This document shows positions 7,895 through 16,850 of a stretch of 64,000 bases of DNA, piece after piece (the first letter of the stretch is position 1; each line of letters opens with the position of its first letter). Origin of the DNA: Microbispora triticiradicis (GTDB taxonomy: Bacteria > Actinomycetota > Actinomycetes > Streptosporangiales > Streptosporangiaceae); assembly GCA_003260025.2 (NCBI GenBank), contig QFZU02000174.1, positions 17,285 through 81,284 on the forward strand, written 5' to 3'. Under the pieces are notes generated by a model that saw only the letters and a list, made by a program, of their open reading frames with translations, was not told the origin of the DNA and did no database searches. The position numbers and the translations under genes were made by a program.

Positions 7895-9493
7895 TCACAT
7901 CCGGAAGACGCCGTAGCCGGCCCGCCCGGGGTCAGGAGCCCCCGCGACCGCCGACAGGCACATCCCGAGCACCGTGCGGGTGTCGCGCGGGTCGATGACC
8001 CCGTCGTCGTAGAGGCGGCCGGACAGGAAGAAGGCCGCCGACTCCGCCTCGATCTGCGTCTCGACCGCCGCGCGCATCGCCGCGTCGGCCTCCTCGTCGT
8101 AGACCTGCCCGCGCGCCTCGGCCGCGGCCCGGCCGACGATCGACATCACCCCGGCGAGCTGGGCCGGGCCCATCACGGCCGACTTCGCGCTCGGCCAGCT
8201 GAACAGGAAACGGGGGTCGTAGGCCCGCCCGCACATGCCGTAGTTGCCCGCGCCGTAGGAGGCCCCCATCACGATCGTGATGTGGGGCACGGTCGAGTTG
8301 GCCACCGCGTTGATCATCAGCGAGCCGTGCTTGACGATGCCGCTCTGCTCGTACTCCCTGCCGACCATGTAGCCCGTCGTGTTCTGCAGGAAGACGAGCG
8401 GTGTGCGGGTCTGGTTCGCGAGCTGGATGAACTGCGCGGCCTTCTGCGACTCGGCGCCGAACAGCACCCCCTGGGCGTTGGCGAGGATCCCGACCGGGTG
8501 ACCGTGGACGCTCGCCCAGCCGGTGACCAGGCTCGGCCCGTAGAGCGGCTTGAACTCGTCGAAGTCGCTGCCGTCCACCACCCGGGCCAGGACCTCGCGG
8601 GGGTCGAAGGGGACCTTCAGGTCCTCCGGCACGATGCCCAGCAGTTCGTCCTCGTCGAACAGGGGAGCCGGGTAGTCGCGGGCGGCGGCGTGCCCGGCCT
8701 TACGCCGGCCGATCCGCCGCACGATCTGCCGGCCGATCCGGAGCGCGTCGTGCTCGTCGGCCGCGAGGTGGTCGGCCAGGCCGGAGGCGCGGGCGTGCAT
8801 CTCCGCCCCGCCCAGCGACTCGTCGTCGGACTCCTCGCCGGTCGCCATCTTCACCAGCGGCGGGCCGCCGAGGAAAACCTTGGCCCGCTCCCGCACCATC
8901 ACGACGTGGTCGCTCAGGCCGGGGACGTAGGCCCCGCCGGCGGTCGCGTTGCCGAAGACGAGCGCGATCGTCGGAATCCCGGCGGCCGACAGCCGGGTCA
9001 GGTCGCGGAACACCTGCCCCCCGGGGATGAAGATCTCCTTCTGCGTCGGCAGGTCCGCGCCGCCCGACTCCACCAGGTTCACGTACGGCATGCGGTTGCG
9101 CAGCGCGATCTCGGCGGCCCGCAGCGTCTTGCGCAGCGTCCAGGGATTCGACGCGCCGCCGCGCACGGTCGGGTCGCTGGCCGTGATCACGCACTCGACG
9201 CCCTCGACGACCCCGATCCCGGTCACCACGCTCGCGCCGACGGGGAACTCGGTGCCCCAGGCGGCCAGCGGGGACAGTTCGAGGAACGGCGCGTCGGGGT
9301 CGACCAGCAACTCGATCCGCTCCCGGGGGAGCAGCCCGCCGCGCTCGCGGTGCCGCTTGACGTACTTCGGCCCGCCGCCCGCGACGGCCTTCGCCTGCTC
9401 GGCCTCCAGTTCGGCGAGCTTCGCCAGCATGGCCTCGCGCCGCGCGCCGTACTCGGCGCCGGAGGGGTCCAGCCGGCTCACGAGCACGGTCAT
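7895..9493 (-). CDS. Acyl-CoA carboxylase beta subunit (carboxyltransferase)
   Basis: A 532-residue carboxyltransferase with both crotonase-like halves. N-terminal half: MPYVNLVESGGADLP, NATAGGAYVPGLSDH and FLGGPPLVKMATGE. C-terminal half: LVTGWASVHGHPVGILAN, FLQNTTGYMVG and MGASYGAGNYGMCGRAYDPRF. The LPTQKEIFIPGG and FKPLYG segments resemble methylcrotonyl-/geranyl-CoA carboxylase beta subunits (LiuB/AtuC) more than propionyl-CoA carboxylase. It transfers the carboxyl group from biotin on the partner at 5434 to a branched enoyl-CoA. First gene of the minus-strand operon; the promoter should be in 9494-9645. Confidence 0.92.
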   Translation of the reverse strand: MTVLVSRLDPSGAEYGARREAMLAKLAELEAEQAKAVAGGGPKYVKRHRERGGLLPRERIELLVDPDAPFLELSPLAAWGTEFPVGASVVTGIGVVEGVECVITASDPTVRGGASNPWTLRKTLRAAEIALRNRMPYVNLVESGGADLPTQKEIFIPGGQVFRDLTRLSAAGIPTIALVFGNATAGGAYVPGLSDHVVMVRERAKVFLGGPPLVKMATGEESDDESLGGAEMHARASGLADHLAADEHDALRIGRQIVRRIGRRKAGHAAARDYPAPLFDEDELLGIVPEDLKVPFDPREVLARVVDGSDFDEFKPLYGPSLVTGWASVHGHPVGILANAQGVLFGAESQKAAQFIQLANQTRTPLVFLQNTTGYMVGREYEQSGIVKHGSLMINAVANSTVPHITIVMGASYGAGNYGMCGRAYDPRFLFSWPSAKSAVMGPAQLAGVMSIVGRAAAEARGQVYDEEADAAMRAAVETQIEAESAAFFLSGRLYDDGVIDPRDTRTVLGMCLSAVAGAPDPGRAGYGVFRM

Positions 9494-9605
9494 GGCGCCA
9501 CCGAACCGACTTGTGTCACGGTGAGAACCTCCGGTTGGTCCGCGATCACGTCAACGAGCCGAGTCTGCCACCGGGCGGTGACATTCGTGCCGCACACTCC
9601 TGGCC

Positions 9606-9638
9606 GGCCGTGGTTCGGCCGTGGTTCAGCCGCGGTTC
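9606..9638. repeat. Three 11-base tandem repeats after the kinase stop
   Basis: GGCCGTGGTTC occurs at 9606-9616 and 9617-9627, with a two-mismatch third copy at 9628-9638, immediately 3' of the kinase gene stop at 9646. No coding or regulatory role is apparent. Confidence 0.7.
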
Positions 9639-9645
9639 CGCGGGG

Positions 9646-11328
9646 TCAGCCGCAGTGGGACCACGCGCTGCTCCAGGAGGCGCCCCCGTACCCGCCGCCC
9701 CAGATGACGCACCTGCCCTTGGCGGGCAGCCGGAGCGGCCCCGCGTACACGGTGTAGGCGCCGGCGTCGGCGGCCGACGCGCCCCCCTTCACCTTCAGCA
9801 CCACGCTCATTCTGATCTTAGCGGGCATCGTGTAGCGAGAGAGCGTGATCACACAGTTGCGGCCGGTGGAGGCGTTGTAGAGCAGGTACGTCGTCGCCTG
9901 CCCGCCGTACGAGTGGGAGTCGACGACGGCGAAGCCGGTCCCGCACACGCCCTTGGCCGTGTACGGGTTGGGTTTGGGCGCGGCGGTCTTCGTGGGAGTC
10001 GCTTTCGCCGTCGGGCTGGGTTTGGGCGTCGCGGTGGCCTTCGTCGGGGCCGGACTGGCCTTCGCCGTCGGAGGGGCCTCCGTGGGCTGCGCCGCCGGTC
10101 CGGTCGCCGTGGGCGACGGCCGCGCCCGGCGGCCGTGCGCGGGCGAGGCGGCGGGCTTCGCGGTCGCACCGGGTCTCGCATCGGGTCTCGAACCGGGCCT
10201 CAGGGTCGCGGAACCCGGCGACGGACTCCCGGTCCGGTGTCCCGAGGGAGTCGCCAGGTCGGACGGCGGCGGGATCGGCGGTTCGGCGGGCGCGGACGCC
10301 GCCTGGCCGGGCGCCTCCGTCGCGGTGGTCTCGCTCCCGGCCGCCCGCAGGGAGACCCAGGACGGCGCCAGGAAGGCCGCGGCCACCAGAGCGGGCACCC
10401 CGATCCCGGCCGCCGTCCAGGTCAGCACCGTACGCCGGGGTCTCCTCGCCGCCGCGGGCACGGTGACGTGCCCGGGGGGAGCCGCGGCCCGCGCAGGGGG
10501 CAGCGGGGGCGGCGGGGGAGTGAGGTGGGCCTGCCCGGTGAGGCGCGAGACGACGTCCTGGGCGGAGGGCCGCGGCGCGGGGTCCTTCGACAGGCAGGCG
10601 GCGACGATGTCGCGCAGGGGTGCCGCGAGGTCGCCGAGGTCGGGCTCGTCGCGCAGGATGCGGGTGATGACCGAGGGGATCGAGTCCGCGCCGAAGGCGG
10701 GCCTGCCGGTGGCGGCGAACACCATCGTGACGCCCCAGGCGAACATGTCGGCCGGGGCGCCCGCCGTGCCGCCCGACAGCACCTCGGGGGCCAGGTAGGC
10801 GGGAGTGCCGATGGACGCGCCGGTCGCGGTGGCCTGCGGCGAGTCGAACGCCCTGGCCACCCCGAAGTCGATCACGACCGGCCCCTCCGGGCCCATCAGC
10901 ACGTTGGCCGGCTTGAAGTCGCGGTGGGTGATGCCCGCGCGGTGGATGGCGGCCAGCGCCGTCGCCGTGCTGATGGCGAGCCGTTCCAGCGCCGCTCCCC
11001 GGCGCGGGCCCTCCCGGTCCACCAGTTGCCGGAGCGACGGGCCCGGCACGAACTCGCTGACGATGTACGGCTGGTTGCCGGCGAGGTCGGCGTGCAGCAC
11101 GGGGGCGGTGCAGAACGGCGCGACCCGCTGCGCCAGCGCCACCTCGCGCAGGAAGCGCTCCCGCGCCTCGGGATCCGCCGTCAGCCGCGTGTGCAGCAGC
11201 TTCACCGCGACCTGTTCGCCCTGCGGGCCGTGGCCCAGGAAGACGACCCCCTGGCCGCCCTCCCCGAGCCGGTCGACGAGCGTGAACGGGCCCAGGCGGG
11301 CCGGGTCCCCAGCCTCCAACGCCACCAT
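9646..11328 (-). CDS. Membrane Ser/Thr protein kinase with extracellular C-terminal domain
   Basis: A 560-residue Hanks-type kinase. Glycine loop GEGGQG (22-27), ATP lysine VAVK (Lys43), catalytic HRDFKPAN (135-142), DFG (154-156) and GTPAYLAPE are intact, so it should be active. A Pro-rich juxtamembrane segment leads to one transmembrane helix at about 301-322. An outside Pro/Thr/Ala/Ser stalk of about 140 residues follows, then a compact Cys-containing domain of about 100 residues ending the protein (start NPYTAKGVCGTGF, end AWSHCG). No PASTA repeats are present, so it is not PknB-like; the outer domain is unrecognised. It lies 63 bases downstream of the FAD oxidase on the same strand. Confidence 0.9.
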   Translation of the reverse strand: MVALEAGDPARLGPFTLVDRLGEGGQGVVFLGHGPQGEQVAVKLLHTRLTADPEARERFLREVALAQRVAPFCTAPVLHADLAGNQPYIVSEFVPGPSLRQLVDREGPRRGAALERLAISTATALAAIHRAGITHRDFKPANVLMGPEGPVVIDFGVARAFDSPQATATGASIGTPAYLAPEVLSGGTAGAPADMFAWGVTMVFAATGRPAFGADSIPSVITRILRDEPDLGDLAAPLRDIVAACLSKDPAPRPSAQDVVSRLTGQAHLTPPPPPLPPARAAAPPGHVTVPAAARRPRRTVLTWTAAGIGVPALVAAAFLAPSWVSLRAAGSETTATEAPGQAASAPAEPPIPPPSDLATPSGHRTGSPSPGSATLRPGSRPDARPGATAKPAASPAHGRRARPSPTATGPAAQPTEAPPTAKASPAPTKATATPKPSPTAKATPTKTAAPKPNPYTAKGVCGTGFAVVDSHSYGGQATTYLLYNASTGRNCVITLSRYTMPAKIRMSVVLKVKGGASAADAGAYTVYAGPLRLPAKGRCVIWGGGYGGASWSSAWSHCG

Positions 11329-11391
11329 CGCCCCCGATTACCCCGTTAACCCCACCAACGGTGCCAAACGCTACCGGATCGGGAACGGCCG

Positions 11392-12774
11392 TCAGATGGC
11401 CTTGCCGGGGTTGAGGATGTTCAGCGGGTCGAAGACCTGCTTGATGCCCTGGTGCAGTTCGGCGGCCACCGGGCCGGTCTCCAGGCCGAGCCAGCGCTTC
11501 TTCAGCAGCCCGACGCCGTGCTCGCCGGTCAGCGTCCCCCCGAGGGCGAGCGCGGCGCGGAACACCTCGTCGGCCGCGGCCCAGACCTCGGGCGGCGGCT
11601 CGGCCAGGCCGCGGTCGAACACGAACACCGGGTGCACGTTGCCGTCCCCCGCGTGGGCGACCGTCGAGATCAGGACGCCGTGCCGGGCGGCGGTCTCCTC
11701 GATCGCGGTGATCATCTCGGGCAGCGCCGACCGGGGCACGCACACGTCCTCCACCAGGCACTGGCCCAGGCGCTCCTTGGCCGGGTAGGCGAGGCGCCGG
11801 ACGCCGACGAGCTCGGCGGCCTCCTCCGGCGTGGACGACACCGCGACGAACGACGCCGCGGCGCACAGCTCCGCCATCCGGGCGGCGGACTCGTCGGCCG
11901 GGCCCTCCGCCTGCGCGATGAGCATGGCCCTGGTGGACGGCTCCAGCCCGATGTTCTTCCAGTCGTCGATGGCCCGCAGGGTCGTACGGTCGAGCAGTTC
12001 GAGCATCGACGGCTGGCAGCCCTCGGCGATGATCGCGGCGACGGCCGCGGCGGCGTCGCGCAGCGAGGTGAACTCGGCCGCGACGGTGGACAGCTCGCGC
12101 GGCGCCCGCCGCAGCCGCAGCGTGGCGGCGGTGATCACGCCGAGTGTGCCCTCCGAGCCGACGAACAGGCCGGTCAGGTCGTAACCGGTGACCCCCTTCA
12201 TGGTGCGGCGGCCGGTGTTCAGCACCCGCCCGTCGGCCAGCACCACCTCCAGCCCGAGCGCCGAGTCGCGGGTCACGCCGTACTTGACGCAGCGCAGGCC
12301 GCCCGCGTTGGTCGCCAGGTTGCCGCCGATCGTGGAGATCTCGTACGACGAGGGGTCAGGGGCGTACATCAGCCCGTGCGCGCGGGCCGCCCGGTCGAGG
12401 TCGGCGGTGATGACCCCGGGCTCCACGACGGCGATCTCGTCCTGCGGCGACAGCTCCCGGATCGCGGTCATCCGCGCGAGGGAGAGGACCACGCAGCCGT
12501 CCACGGCCGTCGCCCCGCCCGCCAGGCCGGTGCCGGCGCCGCGCGGGACCACCGGCACCCGGTGCGCGCTCGCCCAGCGCAGCGTGGCCACGACGTCGTC
12601 GCGCGACTGCGCGAGCACCACGCCGAGCGGCTTGCCCGGCGGTGCGAACGTGCGGTCCCGCGCGTACGCGTCCATGACGTCGGGGTCGGTGAGGACTCGC
12701 CCGTCCGGCAGCGCGGAGGCCAGCCCGGAGGCCGGCGCGGAGGTCGCTTCGGTCACGTCTGGACTGTACGACAT
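11392..12774 (-). CDS. FAD-linked oxidase (GlcD / D-2-hydroxyacid dehydrogenase-like)
   Basis: A 460-residue flavoprotein with an N-terminal FAD-binding-4 domain (VVPRGAGTGLAGGATA, about residues 75-90; ISTIGGNLATNAGGLRCVKYG) and the FAD-oxidase C-terminal domain (HAGDGNVHPVF, TGEHGVGLLKKRWL). This layout belongs to glycolate oxidase GlcD, D-lactate dehydrogenase and D-2-hydroxyglutarate dehydrogenase; the exact 2-hydroxyacid substrate is unclear. No GlcE or GlcF partner is adjacent. The ATG at 12774 touches a perfect 16-base palindrome, probably its operator. Its gene is divergent from the secreted protease. Confidence 0.9.
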   Translation of the reverse strand: MSYSPDVTEATSAPASGLASALPDGRVLTDPDVMDAYARDRTFAPPGKPLGVVLAQSRDDVVATLRWASAHRVPVVPRGAGTGLAGGATAVDGCVVLSLARMTAIRELSPQDEIAVVEPGVITADLDRAARAHGLMYAPDPSSYEISTIGGNLATNAGGLRCVKYGVTRDSALGLEVVLADGRVLNTGRRTMKGVTGYDLTGLFVGSEGTLGVITAATLRLRRAPRELSTVAAEFTSLRDAAAAVAAIIAEGCQPSMLELLDRTTLRAIDDWKNIGLEPSTRAMLIAQAEGPADESAARMAELCAAASFVAVSSTPEEAAELVGVRRLAYPAKERLGQCLVEDVCVPRSALPEMITAIEETAARHGVLISTVAHAGDGNVHPVFVFDRGLAEPPPEVWAAADEVFRAALALGGTLTGEHGVGLLKKRWLGLETGPVAAELHQGIKQVFDPLNILNPGKAI

Positions 12775-12790
12775 GACCCGATATCGGGTC
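12775..12790. promoter_or_regulatory. 16-base perfect palindrome adjoining the FAD oxidase start
   Basis: GACCCGATATCGGGTC is a perfect inverted repeat directly next to the ATG at 12774 on its 5' side. A regulator bound here would block transcription or translation initiation of the oxidase gene. The binding protein is unknown. Confidence 0.55.
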
Positions 12791-12830
12791 GCAACCGGAA
12801 TTACTAACGGATATTGGTACACATCACATT

Positions 12831-12859
12831 TTGACAACCATGCATGGCGGCTCTTTACG
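12831..12859 (+). promoter_or_regulatory. Possible promoter of the M6 protease
   Basis: TTGACA at 12831-12836 is a perfect -35 hexamer; 17 bases later TTTACG (12854-12859) is a weak -10. The protease start at 12953 would then have a 5' leader of about 85 bases. Confidence 0.35.
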
Positions 12860-12952
12860 ATCCCTTTACCCCCTCGTCTAAGGTCCCGCATGCGCGCTCA
12901 TCCCGGCGCGCTGTGCATGGTGTCCGGGGAACCCGGACGGGAAGGGATCTCG

Positions 12953-15706
12953 TTGTCCAAGAGAATCCGGCGTCTCGCCGCGATCGTGCCCGCGCTCGGG
13001 CTGGCGGCAGGAGGTCTGGCCGCGGCCGGTGCGGCGGCGGCGCCTACGGCGGGCTACCAGCCGTCGGCCACCGACCATTACATCAACTACGCACCGCCGC
13101 GTGTGCAGGGCGACTTCACCACCACCGAGGAGAAGGTCCCGCCGAAGGGGGCCAAGCGCACCGCCGCCCTCGCCGCGGCGATCGACCACAAGTTCGCGGC
13201 CGGCAACCCTGTCGCGGCGCGCGTGCTGGCGCAGCACGAGAAGCAGGCGATCAGGACCGGCAAGAACCCCTTCGACTTCATCTACAAGAAGGCGAAGACG
13301 ACCCGCACCGCCAAGCTGCTCACGCTGCTGGTCGAGTTCAACGACCAGGCCAACGACGACTTCTCCGGCTGGTCGCACCCGAAGACGACCGACGACGTCA
13401 ACGACTGCGTGACCGAGCCGGCCGGCACCAAGCTGAACGGCCCGCTCCACAACCACATCCCCAACCCGGCGACGGCCGGTGGCGGGGGCAAGGACAACAA
13501 CTCGATGTGGGTGGCGGACTTCAACACCGCCCACTACAACAACATGCTCTACACCTCCAAGGGGATCACGACCCGGGTCCGGCCGGACCTGAAGGACCCC
13601 CGGGACGGCAAGAAGGGCATCGACATCTCCGGCTCCACCATGAAGAACATGTACGAGGAGCTGTCGAAGGGCGCCTACACCGTCACCGGCGAGGCCGTCG
13701 GCTGGCTGAAGGTCCCGCACTCCGAGGCGTGGTACGGCGCCGGCAAGTGCGGCACCTACCCCCAGGACATGACCGGCCACCCGGACAACCCGCGCGGCGC
13801 CGCCCAGCTCGCGGTCGACGCGGTCGACACCCTGGTGAAGACGAACCCCTCGTTCCCCTGGGCCGACTACGACGTCGAGGACGTCTCCGACGCCGACGGC
13901 GACGGGAACTTCGACGAGCCCGACGGCGTCATCGACCACCTTGTGCTGATCCACGCGGGCGAGGACAAGTCCGGCGGCGGCGGCAACGAGGGCACGTTCG
14001 CCCTGTGGGCCCACTCCAGCGACGTGGCGGGCGGCTACACGATCCCCGGCACGAGCAAGAAGATCTCCAACTACATCCTCCAGCCCGAGGACTCCGGCGT
14101 GGGCGTGTTCGCCCACGAGTACGGCCACGACCTCGGTCTGCCGGACCTGTACGACACCACCGGCGCGGGCGACTCCGACGTCGACTTCTGGGACCTGATG
14201 TCGAGCGGCTCGCACTCCGGGCCGATCTTCCAGTCCCTGCCGACGCACATGAGCATCTGGGACAAGTGGGTGCTCGGCTGGGCCAACCCGAAGATCATCG
14301 AGCCGGGTGCGGCCAAGCAGCTCGCCGTGATCGGGCAGGCCTCCCGGACGCCGAAGGGCACCGAGGACGGCGTGCGGATCAACCTGCCGGACAAGCTGAA
14401 CATCATGTCCACCCCGCACAGCGGGTCGAACATGTGGTGGTCCAACAGCGACCAGAACTGGGCCGACCAGAAGCTCGTCCGTACCGTCGCCGTGCCGGCC
14501 GGCTCGGACGTGAAGTTCCGCTGGTGGAGCGACTGGGGCATCGAGGCCGACTGGGACTACGGCTTCTTCGAGGTCTCCGCCGACGGCGGCGCCACCTGGG
14601 CCGAGCAGAAGATCTTCGACGAGGACGGCACGCTCGTCAGCACCGGTGACGACTACACCGACCCCAACGGCCGCATGAAGGACTACGGCGGCAAGAAGTA
14701 CGGCCTGACCGGCGAGAGCGGCGGCTGGCACCACCTGTACGCCGACCTCGCGCCGTTCGCCGGCAAGACCGTGCAGATCCGCTTCCGGTACAACACGGAC
14801 GCGGCCTCCGTGGAGCGCGGCTGGTTCAACGACGACTTCTCGGTCACCAACGGCGCCACGGCGGTCTGGACCGACGACGTCGAGGGCGGCGCCAACGGCT
14901 GGACGACCGTCAAGGGCACGTTCACCGACACCACCGGCGGCGGCTGGATCATCCACCCCGGCCGGGTGCAGGCGGCGCAGTACTACCTCGCCGAGTGGCG
15001 CAACTTCGACGGGTTCGACCAGGGCCTGAAGTACGCGTACGACACGACCTGGCTGCGCGACGGCGCGTGGAAGGTCGAGAAGATCGCCTACAACGCCCCG
15101 GGCCTGCTCGTCTGGTACCGCGACACCTCGCAGGGCAACAACAACGTGTCCGACACGACGTTCGACCTGCCGTCGGTGGGCCCGAAGGGCCAGCTGCTCC
15201 TCGTCGACTCGCACTACGAGCCGTTGCGCCGTACGGGCGAGGCGGCGGCGCACGACCCGAGCACGCTGAAGAACCTCCCGTCGCGCCCGCAGTCGTCGAA
15301 CGCCGCGTTCAACTTCGCCGGAACGTACCCGTTCAAGGAGTGCGTCGAGGGCGAGCCGTTCACGGAGTACTGCACCTCGTTCGGCAAGCAGCCCGCGGTG
15401 AAGGAGTTCACGGACGCCAAGGGCTGGTACCCCGGCCTGGAGCTTCGCGACGGCAGCCTGTACTACCGCCACCGCGACGCCTCCGTGGTCATCCCGTCCA
15501 AGGACAACCAGCCGTACTCGACCAGGATCGTCAACCCCGACGGCACGCCGGCGACCGACCTCTACGGCACCGACATCGGCGGCGCGATCCTCGGCAGCGG
15601 CAACCCCGGTGACGAGGGCAAGCAGCTCGGTGTGCAGATCAAGCTGGTCAGCCCGCTTCCGCTCAACCTGGGTGCGGTCGTCCAGATCACTCCCGCCAAG
15701 AAGTAA
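12953..15706 (+). CDS. Secreted immune inhibitor A-type metalloprotease (peptidase M6)
   Basis: A 917-residue secreted zinc protease. An Arg-Lys N-region and a hydrophobic Ala/Leu/Gly segment ending in AAAAAP form the signal peptide. A propeptide precedes the catalytic domain, which has the zinc motif HEYGHDLGLPDLYD (His at about 388 and 392) and the M6-typical WDLMSSG turn. Further on come two jelly-roll-like halves (WWSDWGIEADWDYGFFEVS; FRYNTDAASVERGWFNDDF) as in InhA. The TTG start at 12953 is preferred because GGGA sits upstream and the signal peptide then begins immediately; ATGs at 12890 and 12917 would add an unneeded polar lead. It likely degrades external protein substrates. Confidence 0.9.
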   Translation: MSKRIRRLAAIVPALGLAAGGLAAAGAAAAPTAGYQPSATDHYINYAPPRVQGDFTTTEEKVPPKGAKRTAALAAAIDHKFAAGNPVAARVLAQHEKQAIRTGKNPFDFIYKKAKTTRTAKLLTLLVEFNDQANDDFSGWSHPKTTDDVNDCVTEPAGTKLNGPLHNHIPNPATAGGGGKDNNSMWVADFNTAHYNNMLYTSKGITTRVRPDLKDPRDGKKGIDISGSTMKNMYEELSKGAYTVTGEAVGWLKVPHSEAWYGAGKCGTYPQDMTGHPDNPRGAAQLAVDAVDTLVKTNPSFPWADYDVEDVSDADGDGNFDEPDGVIDHLVLIHAGEDKSGGGGNEGTFALWAHSSDVAGGYTIPGTSKKISNYILQPEDSGVGVFAHEYGHDLGLPDLYDTTGAGDSDVDFWDLMSSGSHSGPIFQSLPTHMSIWDKWVLGWANPKIIEPGAAKQLAVIGQASRTPKGTEDGVRINLPDKLNIMSTPHSGSNMWWSNSDQNWADQKLVRTVAVPAGSDVKFRWWSDWGIEADWDYGFFEVSADGGATWAEQKIFDEDGTLVSTGDDYTDPNGRMKDYGGKKYGLTGESGGWHHLYADLAPFAGKTVQIRFRYNTDAASVERGWFNDDFSVTNGATAVWTDDVEGGANGWTTVKGTFTDTTGGGWIIHPGRVQAAQYYLAEWRNFDGFDQGLKYAYDTTWLRDGAWKVEKIAYNAPGLLVWYRDTSQGNNNVSDTTFDLPSVGPKGQLLLVDSHYEPLRRTGEAAAHDPSTLKNLPSRPQSSNAAFNFAGTYPFKECVEGEPFTEYCTSFGKQPAVKEFTDAKGWYPGLELRDGSLYYRHRDASVVIPSKDNQPYSTRIVNPDGTPATDLYGTDIGGAILGSGNPGDEGKQLGVQIKLVSPLPLNLGAVVQITPAKK

Positions 15707-15712
15707 CGGCCA

Positions 15713-15735
15713 CCGGGTGGCGTGACGCCACCCGG
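15713..15735. terminator. Hairpin after the M6 protease
   Basis: CCGGGTGGCG (15713-15722) and CGCCACCCGG (15726-15735) form a perfect 10-base-pair stem with a 3-base loop, 7 bases after the protease stop. No T-run follows, which is common in high-GC actinobacteria. Confidence 0.6.
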
Positions 15736-15751
15736 CAGCCCGTGGTGTGGC

Positions 15752-15777
15752 CACAGTGCATGGTCACAGTGCATGGT
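15752..15777. repeat. Two 13-base tandem repeats
   Basis: CACAGTGCATGGT is repeated exactly at 15752-15764 and 15765-15777, with a decayed third copy (CACGGTGCCCGGC) continuing into the hairpin at 15782. Confidence 0.75.
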
Positions 15778-15781
15778 CACG

Positions 15782-15822
15782 GTGCCCGGCCGCCGTCCGC
15801 TCATGGACGGCGTGCCGGGCAC
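15782..15822. terminator. Long hairpin between the protease and the lipid kinase
   Basis: Arms 15782-15798 and 15805-15822 pair over 17 base pairs with one bulged base (T15813) and a 6-base loop. It is a strong structure between two plus-strand genes and probably insulates the kinase promoter from read-through. Confidence 0.55.
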
Positions 15823-15904
15823 GTCCGTGCCGGGGGGCGGCCCGGCGTCCCGATCCGGGGCCGGGAACGGCCGGCGGCGATGCGCGCCCGCGCCCGGCGG
15901 CCCC

Positions 15905-15910
15905 TAGCAT
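15905..15910 (+). promoter_or_regulatory. Leaderless -10 box for the lipid kinase
   Basis: TAGCAT ends 6 bases before the GTG at 15917, with no Shine-Dalgarno sequence between. Transcription would begin at or next to the start codon. Confidence 0.55.
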
Positions 15911-15916
15911 GTCAGC

Positions 15917-16846
15917 GTGCGGAGCAAGGCGGATCACACCGCGGCCATCCACCGGGACCGGAAGGCCGCCGTCGTCGTGAACACCAGGTCCAGGCGAGGC
16001 CGCCGCCGTTACGCGGAGGTGCTGCGGCTGCTGAAGGACGGGGACTTCCGGCTCACCGGCGTCCATCCGGTGACCGACCCCTCCCGGCTGCGCGACGTGC
16101 TCACCCGCGCGCTCGACGCCGGGCCCGACCTCCTCGTGGTCGGCGGCGGAGACGGCACGCTGAGCAGCTCGGTCAGGCACGTGGCCGGCCGCGACGTCGC
16201 CCTCGGCGTGCTGCCCCTCGGCACCACCAACAACTTCGCCCGCAGCCTCGGGCTGCCGCTCGATCTCGCCGGGGCGATCGGCGTGTTCAGCGGAGGCAAG
16301 GTGGCCGACATCGACCTCGGGATGTGCGGCGACCGGCCGTTCGCCAACCTCGCGAGCTTCGGCGTGTCGGTCGAGGTGGCCGGCACCGTCAGGCCATGGG
16401 TCAAGCGTATGCTCGGCCGGGCCGCCTACCCGCTGACCGCGCTCACGATCCTGCCGGGGCACCGGCCGTTCCGCGCGTACATCACCGTTGACGGCAAACG
16501 CCACGAGCTGCTGACCCACCAGCTCAACATCGCCAACGGGCGGTTCCACGGCGGCTGGCAGATCGCCAGGGACGTCAGCATCGACAACCGCAGGCTGGTG
16601 GCCTACCAGCTCGGCTCGGGCAAGCGGCTGCGGCTGCTCGGGGAGACGCTCGTACGGGCGACCACCGGCAAATGGACCAGCCTCGCGGGCGGCCCGTTCG
16701 TCACCGGCCAGGAGATGCTGCTGGAGACCGACCCGCCGCTGGCCGCCGACATCGACGGCGAGGTGCGGCTGCGTACCCCGCTGGTGCTGAAGAGCATCCC
16801 CAACGGACTGCGGGTGATGGTCCCGCAGGACTTCGTGGACACCTGA
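15917..16846 (+). CDS. Diacylglycerol kinase-catalytic-domain lipid kinase (YegS/BmrU-like)
   Basis: A 309-residue soluble lipid kinase. The DAGK catalytic domain spans about residues 17-145 with the ATP-binding VVGGGDGTLSSSV (about 74-86) and GVLPLGTTNNFARSLGLP, both diagnostic. The C-terminal beta-sandwich half (ITVDGKRHELLTHQLNIANG onward) is complete and includes the DIDGEV element. It should phosphorylate diacylglycerol or a related lipid at the membrane face, recycling lipids after phospholipid turnover. The GTG start is set by the leaderless box. It ends 4 bases before the convergent SWIM-protein gene. Confidence 0.9.
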   Translation: MRSKADHTAAIHRDRKAAVVVNTRSRRGRRRYAEVLRLLKDGDFRLTGVHPVTDPSRLRDVLTRALDAGPDLLVVGGGDGTLSSSVRHVAGRDVALGVLPLGTTNNFARSLGLPLDLAGAIGVFSGGKVADIDLGMCGDRPFANLASFGVSVEVAGTVRPWVKRMLGRAAYPLTALTILPGHRPFRAYITVDGKRHELLTHQLNIANGRFHGGWQIARDVSIDNRRLVAYQLGSGKRLRLLGETLVRATTGKWTSLAGGPFVTGQEMLLETDPPLAADIDGEVRLRTPLVLKSIPNGLRVMVPQDFVDT

Positions 16847-16850
16847 TCCG

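Noticed and set aside
12878..15754. 958-codon minus-strand frame opposite the M6 protease
   Set aside because: Low-complexity Val/Gly/Arg/Asp translation with no motif; the plus-strand protease has a complete HExxH domain.
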